In this document: positions 60,202 through 64,000 of the stretch, in pieces
How positions within the stretch are numbered: the stretch's first letter is position 1
How the letters are laid out: each line of letters opens with the position of its first letter
DNA from: Lachnospiraceae bacterium
GTDB lineage: Bacteria; Bacillota; Clostridia; Lachnospirales; Lachnospiraceae
DNA: 64,000 nt
Direction: 5' to 3'
Assembly: GCA_016284355.1 (NCBI GenBank)
Contig: JAEEOQ010000004.1
Span: forward strand, 80,135 to 144,134
Notes under the pieces: model-generated
What the model was told of the DNA's origin: nothing
The model's input: only the letters and a program-made list of their open reading frames with translations
Databases searched by the model: none
Translations under genes and position numbers: made by a program

Positions 60202-61341
60202 TTAGTTGCCCTCCTCTAAAGTAATATCGTTGCCAAGAACGGCTATTTCATCTTCACTTCCAAATGTTGTGCCTTCAGGGACAACCGCTTCCTCGCCGAT
60301 AATGGCATGAATAACGGTCGCGCCTTTTCCTATGCGGCATCCCGGAAGCAAAATAGAATCTTTAACTACTGCATCTTTTTCAATGACACTTTCGATACCC
60401 ACAATGGAATGTGAAACTTCACCGAAGATCTTGCAGCCGTTATTTGTCATACAGTCGTCAACCTTTGCTTCTTCGCCTATAAACTGAACAGGGAAGATAT
60501 TTGAGTTACTCATTATAGGAAAATGATCGTCCATAAGGTTAAACGGAGGATTAAGGCTTAAAAGCTCCATACTTGTGTTATAATAGCTGTCAATGGTACC
60601 GATATCTCTCCAGTATCCCTTAAACTCAAAAGCATTAAGTCTCTTACCTTCTGAAAGAAGCTTCGGAATGATGTTCTTACCAAAGTCATGGCTTGAAGTC
60701 TCATCTTCCGCATCTTCGATCAGTGCCTTTTTAAGAACGCTTGTATTAAAGATATAAACGCCCATGGAAGCAAGATTTGAATCAGGCTCCTTTGGTTTTT
60801 CCGTAAACTTAACTATATCCTTATTCTCATCAGTGGTGATGATACCAAATCTGCTGGCCTCATCCCAGTCAACAGGCATTACAGAGATCGTAACGTCCGC
60901 ATTCTTTTTCTTGTGAGAATCAAGCATCTTTGAATAGTCCATTCTGTAAAGATGATCGCCTGATAAAATAAGCACGTACTGCGGGTTGTAAAGTTCGATA
61001 AACTCAAGGTTACGATAGATGGCATCCGCAGTACCCGCATACCACCTTCCTTCTCTTTCCGTCATATACGGCGGGAGTATGTAAAGACCGCCGTCTATGT
61101 CGTTAAAATCCCAGGCGCTACCGTTTCCAACATAAGTATTAAGCTGGAAAGGTCTGTACTGGGTAAGCACACCCACTGTGTCTATACCTGAATTAATGCA
61201 GTTTGAAAGGGAGAAATCAATGATCCTGTACTTACCGCAAAACGATACCGCAGGTTTAGCGATGTTTTTGGTAAGTGCGCCAAGTCTGCTACCTTGTCCC
61301 CCGGCAAGGAGCATGGCGATACATTCTTTTTGTTTCCTCAT
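60202..61341 (-). CDS. glgC: Glucose-1-phosphate adenylyltransferase, catalytic subunit
   Basis: It makes ADP-glucose from ATP and glucose-1-phosphate, committing carbon to glycogen. The 379 residues have [16 protein letters not shown] (nucleotide loop), [27 protein letters not shown] with the catalytic Asp and VKFTEKP with the sugar-phosphate lysine, and a C-terminal beta helix. GAGG lies before the ATG. glgD follows after one base. Confidence 0.97.
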   Translation of the reverse strand: MRKQKECIAMLLAGGQGSRLGALTKNIAKPAVSFCGKYRIIDFSLSNCINSGIDTVGVLTQYRPFQLNTYVGNGSAWDFNDIDGGLYILPPYMTEREGRWYAGTADAIYRNLEFIELYNPQYVLILSGDHLYRMDYSKMLDSHKKKNADVTISVMPVDWDEASRFGIITTDENKDIVKFTEKPKEPDSNLASMGVYIFNTSVLKKALIEDAEDETSSHDFGKNIIPKLLSEGKRLNAFEFKGYWRDIGTIDSYYNTSMELLSLNPPFNLMDDHFPIMSNSNIFPVQFIGEEAKVDDCMTNNGCKIFGEVSHSIVGIESVIEKDAVVKDSILLPGCRIGKGATVIHAIIGEEAVVPEGTTFGSEDEIAVLGNDITLEEGN

Positions 61342-61364
61342 GAACGTAAACCTCCTATATAGTT

Positions 61365-63767
61365 TTATAATTTCCAGATGTCTTTAGCGTATTCTTTGAT
61401 CGCCCTGTCACTTGAGAAAAAGCCGCTCATAGCAGTATTGTGAACCGAAGCCTTATACCACTTTTCGCTATCCCTGTGCCATCTGTCAAGATCAAGGAAG
61501 GCATCTACATAACTCTCAAAATCCTTTAATACAAAGTACTCATCATTATATTTTAAGAGAGTGTTATATATTCCGCCGTGGGAATATTTAAGGGAATCTA
61601 CCACAACCTTAAGCTCTTCATTTGAGTTGTAGACATCTTCCGCTATGTAATTCTGCTCTCTCTTATACTGTTCGATCCTGTCGGCGTTAAGACCGAAGAT
61701 CTTAATATTATCACTGCCAACCTTTTCTGCGATCTCTACCGTAGCCCCGTCAAGTGTGCCAAGAGTAATGGCGCCGTTTATCATAAACTTCATATTACCG
61801 GTACCTGAAGCCTCATAGCCTGCGGTAGAAATCTGTTCAGAGATATCTGCTGCAGGATATATAAGCTGTCCGCTTGAAACAGAGAAGTTTGGTATAAACG
61901 CAACCTTTATCCTGTCTTTTACCTTAGGATCGTTATTTACTCTGTCTGCAACATGACAGACAAGGCTTATAACATCCTTTGCAAACGCGTAGCTTTGTGC
62001 TGCTTTTCCCGCAAAGATAAATGTGGTCGGATTCATGGTAAATGTAGGATCATTTATCAGCTTGTTGTGCAGGTACATAACCTTAAGCACATTAAGAAGC
62101 TGTCTCTTGTAGGCATGAAACCTTTTTACCTGAACATCAAAAACAGAATCAGGATCTATCTTTACGCCGGAAGTCTCATAAATGTACTTTGCAAGCCTTT
62201 GCTTGTTTTCCATTTTTGATCTTGCAACCTTTTCAAGGAATGCAGGGTCACTTTCATAGTTAACAAGTTTTTCAAGTTCAAAGGCATCTTTATAAAATCC
62301 GTCACCTATTGTATCTTTGATGATCTTAGTGTAAGAAGGATTTGCCTCGCAAAGGAATCTTCTGTGAGAAATACCGTTAGTCTTATTGTTAAACTTTTCA
62401 GGCATAAGTGTATAGAAGTCCTTTAAGATCCTTTCTTTAAGAATATCTGTATGAAGAGCTGCAACGCCGTTAACATGGCTGCTTACAATAACTGAAAGGT
62501 TAGCCATACGAACCTGTCCGTCCCAAAGGATGGCTGTGTTCTTAAATGCATTTTGCCAGTTATCGATATCCTTAGGGAAGCTTTCCTGATATCTTCTGTC
62601 TATCTCCTCGATAATATCATAAACTCTTGGCAGAGTACTCTGGAACATATCAATAGGCCATGTTTCCATAGACTCCGGCAAGATCGTATGGTTAGTATAT
62701 GAGATAGAATGTGTTACAACATACCAGGCTGTATTCCAGTCCTGCTTCTCTTCGTCAAGAAGTATACGTAAAAGCTCCGGAGCGCACATTGCAGGATGGG
62801 TATCGTTTATGTGAAGTGCAATATACTCAGGGAACTTAAGCCACTCACCGTTGTGTCTGCGTTTAAAATCACTGCAGATATTGGCAAGACCGGCCGCAAC
62901 AAAGAAATATTCCTGTTTAAGTCTTAACTGCTTTCCGATAGGTCTTGAATCATCAGGGTAAAGAATGGCAGAAATAGCCTCTACCTCAGCGCGGTAGTGA
63001 CTTGCCCCCGCATAATTGCCCTCATTAAAAGTATTCATATCAAAGCGCTCATCAACAGGCTCTGCAGAATAAAGCCTAAGCCTGTTAACCGTTTCGCCGG
63101 TATAACCAACAATAGGAACATCGTATGGAACAGCCCATATTTCTTCAGCTCCTACCCAGCTGTTAACAAGGTTATCACCTTCAAGATGTCTTTCTACATG
63201 ACCGCCGAATTTAACTTTAACGGCATCTTTAGATTTTTTAACTTCCCAAGGATAGCTGTAATCAAGCCAGTTATCAACTACTTCCACCTGGTGCCCGTTT
63301 TCTATCTTCTGTTTAAAAAGACCGTATTTAAATCTTATGCCTATGCCGTCTCCAAGGAAACCACAGCTTGCAAGAGAATCAATATAGCACGCCGCAAGTC
63401 TTCCAAGGCCGCCGTTACCAAGGCCCGGGTCTGGTTCTACCGCAAGAATATCTTCAAGATCGATCCCCAAATCTCTAAGGCCGCTCTTAACAAGATCTCT
63501 TATACCAAAATCGATAAGATAATTGTCAAGAAGCCTTCCGATAAGGAATTCCATAGAAAAGTAATAAACCTTTTTGGTGTTGATCTGGGATTTTTTATTC
63601 CTGTTACGGACCATCTGTGTCTTTGTTCTAAGTAAAAGAACAAGAATATTAAATTTGTCCCTGTCGTCGCTTGTCATGATATCACGGCCAAGCTCTTTAA
63701 CAAACATTGATTGATATTGCACAATAAAATCATATTTATCGGTAAAGATCAATTCATCATCCACCAT
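61365..63767 (-). CDS. glgP: Glycogen/alpha-glucan phosphorylase
   Basis: A PLP enzyme that releases glucose-1-phosphate from glycogen. 800 residues from the ATG at 63767, which follows AGGAGG by ten bases; an earlier in-frame start at 63824 would run back into glg[19 protein letters not shown] is the N-terminal family block and Lys660 in [12 protein letters not shown] binds PLP. Synthesis and breakdown genes share one operon here. Confidence 0.96.
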   Translation of the reverse strand: MVDDELIFTDKYDFIVQYQSMFVKELGRDIMTSDDRDKFNILVLLLRTKTQMVRNRNKKSQINTKKVYYFSMEFLIGRLLDNYLIDFGIRDLVKSGLRDLGIDLEDILAVEPDPGLGNGGLGRLAACYIDSLASCGFLGDGIGIRFKYGLFKQKIENGHQVEVVDNWLDYSYPWEVKKSKDAVKVKFGGHVERHLEGDNLVNSWVGAEEIWAVPYDVPIVGYTGETVNRLRLYSAEPVDERFDMNTFNEGNYAGASHYRAEVEAISAILYPDDSRPIGKQLRLKQEYFFVAAGLANICSDFKRRHNGEWLKFPEYIALHINDTHPAMCAPELLRILLDEEKQDWNTAWYVVTHSISYTNHTILPESMETWPIDMFQSTLPRVYDIIEEIDRRYQESFPKDIDNWQNAFKNTAILWDGQVRMANLSVIVSSHVNGVAALHTDILKERILKDFYTLMPEKFNNKTNGISHRRFLCEANPSYTKIIKDTIGDGFYKDAFELEKLVNYESDPAFLEKVARSKMENKQRLAKYIYETSGVKIDPDSVFDVQVKRFHAYKRQLLNVLKVMYLHNKLINDPTFTMNPTTFIFAGKAAQSYAFAKDVISLVCHVADRVNNDPKVKDRIKVAFIPNFSVSSGQLIYPAADISEQISTAGYEASGTGNMKFMINGAITLGTLDGATVEIAEKVGSDNIKIFGLNADRIEQYKREQNYIAEDVYNSNEELKVVVDSLKYSHGGIYNTLLKYNDEYFVLKDFESYVDAFLDLDRWHRDSEKWYKASVHNTAMSGFFSSDRAIKEYAKDIWKL

Positions 63768-63771
63768 AGTG

Positions 63772-64000
63772 TTACTGCCTCCTCTTTCTTTTTTTATATA
63801 CAACCCCGCCAATAGCGGGAACACTGATCTCTATAAGGTTATCCTGTCCATGTATCTTTTCTTCTTTAGAACTTACAGCCTCATTGCAGCCAAACCCGCT
63901 TCCGCCGTAAGAAACGTCATCAGAATTAAAAATACATTCATAAGTGCCTTTTCTTGGAACTCCAACTTTAAACTTCTCGTATGTAAAAGTCGAAAAATTT
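63772..64000 (-). CDS. glgB: 1,4-alpha-glucan branching enzyme, C-terminal end
   Basis: Only the last 75 or so codons are inside the window; the gene runs off the right edge on the minus strand. The visible frame reads FKVGVPRKGTYECIFNSD, then SYGGSGFGCNEAV, which is the typical C-terminal beta domain of GlgB (VP..G.Y..FNSD...YGGSG). The stop is at 63774-63772, four bases before the glgP start, so glgB leads the glycogen operon. The catalytic barrel is outside the window. Confidence 0.85.
   Translation of the reverse strand, partial: NFSTFTYEKFKVGVPRKGTYECIFNSDDVSYGGSGFGCNEAVSSKEEKIHGQDNLIEISVPAIGGVVYKKRKRRQ

Overview
The window reads as one continuous stretch of core chromosome from a low-to-moderate GC, anaerobic Gram-positive bacterium of the Clostridia, most likely family Lachnospiraceae. 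The reasons are A/T-rich third codon positions with AGA and CTT favoured, strong GGAGG-type ribosome sites, consensus sigma-A promoters (TTGACA-N17-TATAAT), a SepF/DivIVA division module next to a MinCDE module, a GlgC/GlgD glycogen operon, a PyrR-attenuated uracil uptake operon and a separate pta-ackA fermentation operon. The genus cannot be fixed from the sequence alone. I saw no tRNA or rRNA genes, transposases, phage genes, CRISPR arrays or restriction-modification genes.

Layout: (1) 1-4.9 kb: the end of an FAD-dependent dehydrogenase, then proB - DUF896 - fthC - proA - miaB (proline synthesis, folate salvage, tRNA modification). (2) 5-12 kb: a SulP anion transporter; pyrR-uraA behind a PyrR attenuator; pta-ackA; yceD-rpmF. 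(3) 12-16 kb: an RNase H-fold exonuclease-like gene on the minus strand, a CmpB-type membrane protein coupled to cardiolipin synthase, and a zinc-ribbon YvyF-like protein. (4) 16-28.7 kb: ruvA-ruvB-zapA-U32 peptidase, then rplS-lepB-rbgA-lepB-rnhB-ylqH-yraN-DUF512-der-plsY-gpsA, a long housekeeping run for ribosome maturation, protein export and membrane lipid synthesis. (5) 28.7-37.8 kb: a possible small RNA, a secreted NlpC/P60 hydrolase, mutS-mutL-miaA-ynbB and radC. (6) 37.8-47.5 kb: mreB-mreC-mreD-mrdA-minC-minD-minE-rodA-mgsA-dacF, the full elongation and division-site module. (7) 47.6-52.9 kb: an orphan P-loop protein, an HlyD-like membrane protein, sepF-divIVA-lspA-rluD and a lone BlaI-type repressor. 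(8) 52.9-64 kb, minus strand: a hybrid histidine kinase, a dCMP deaminase, and the glycogen operon glgB(partial)-glgP-glgC-glgD-glgA-GH13.

Most genes are tightly packed, often with ATGA or stop/start overlaps, so translational coupling is common. Regulatory sites that can be read directly include the PyrR attenuator, a probable L19 leader, several clean terminators, and inverted repeats in front of the dCMP deaminase and the kinase. The most unusual items are a yraN gene with no ATG/GTG/TTG start but a good ribosome site eight bases before an ATC, a SulP ribosome site buried in a terminator-like hairpin, a promoter-terminator pair enclosing about 100 non-coding bases, an unusually long PBP2, and small conserved-looking proteins of unknown role next to cell-division and lipid genes. 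I did not find a clearly new defence or biosynthetic system; the novelty is in uncharacterised genes placed inside housekeeping operons.
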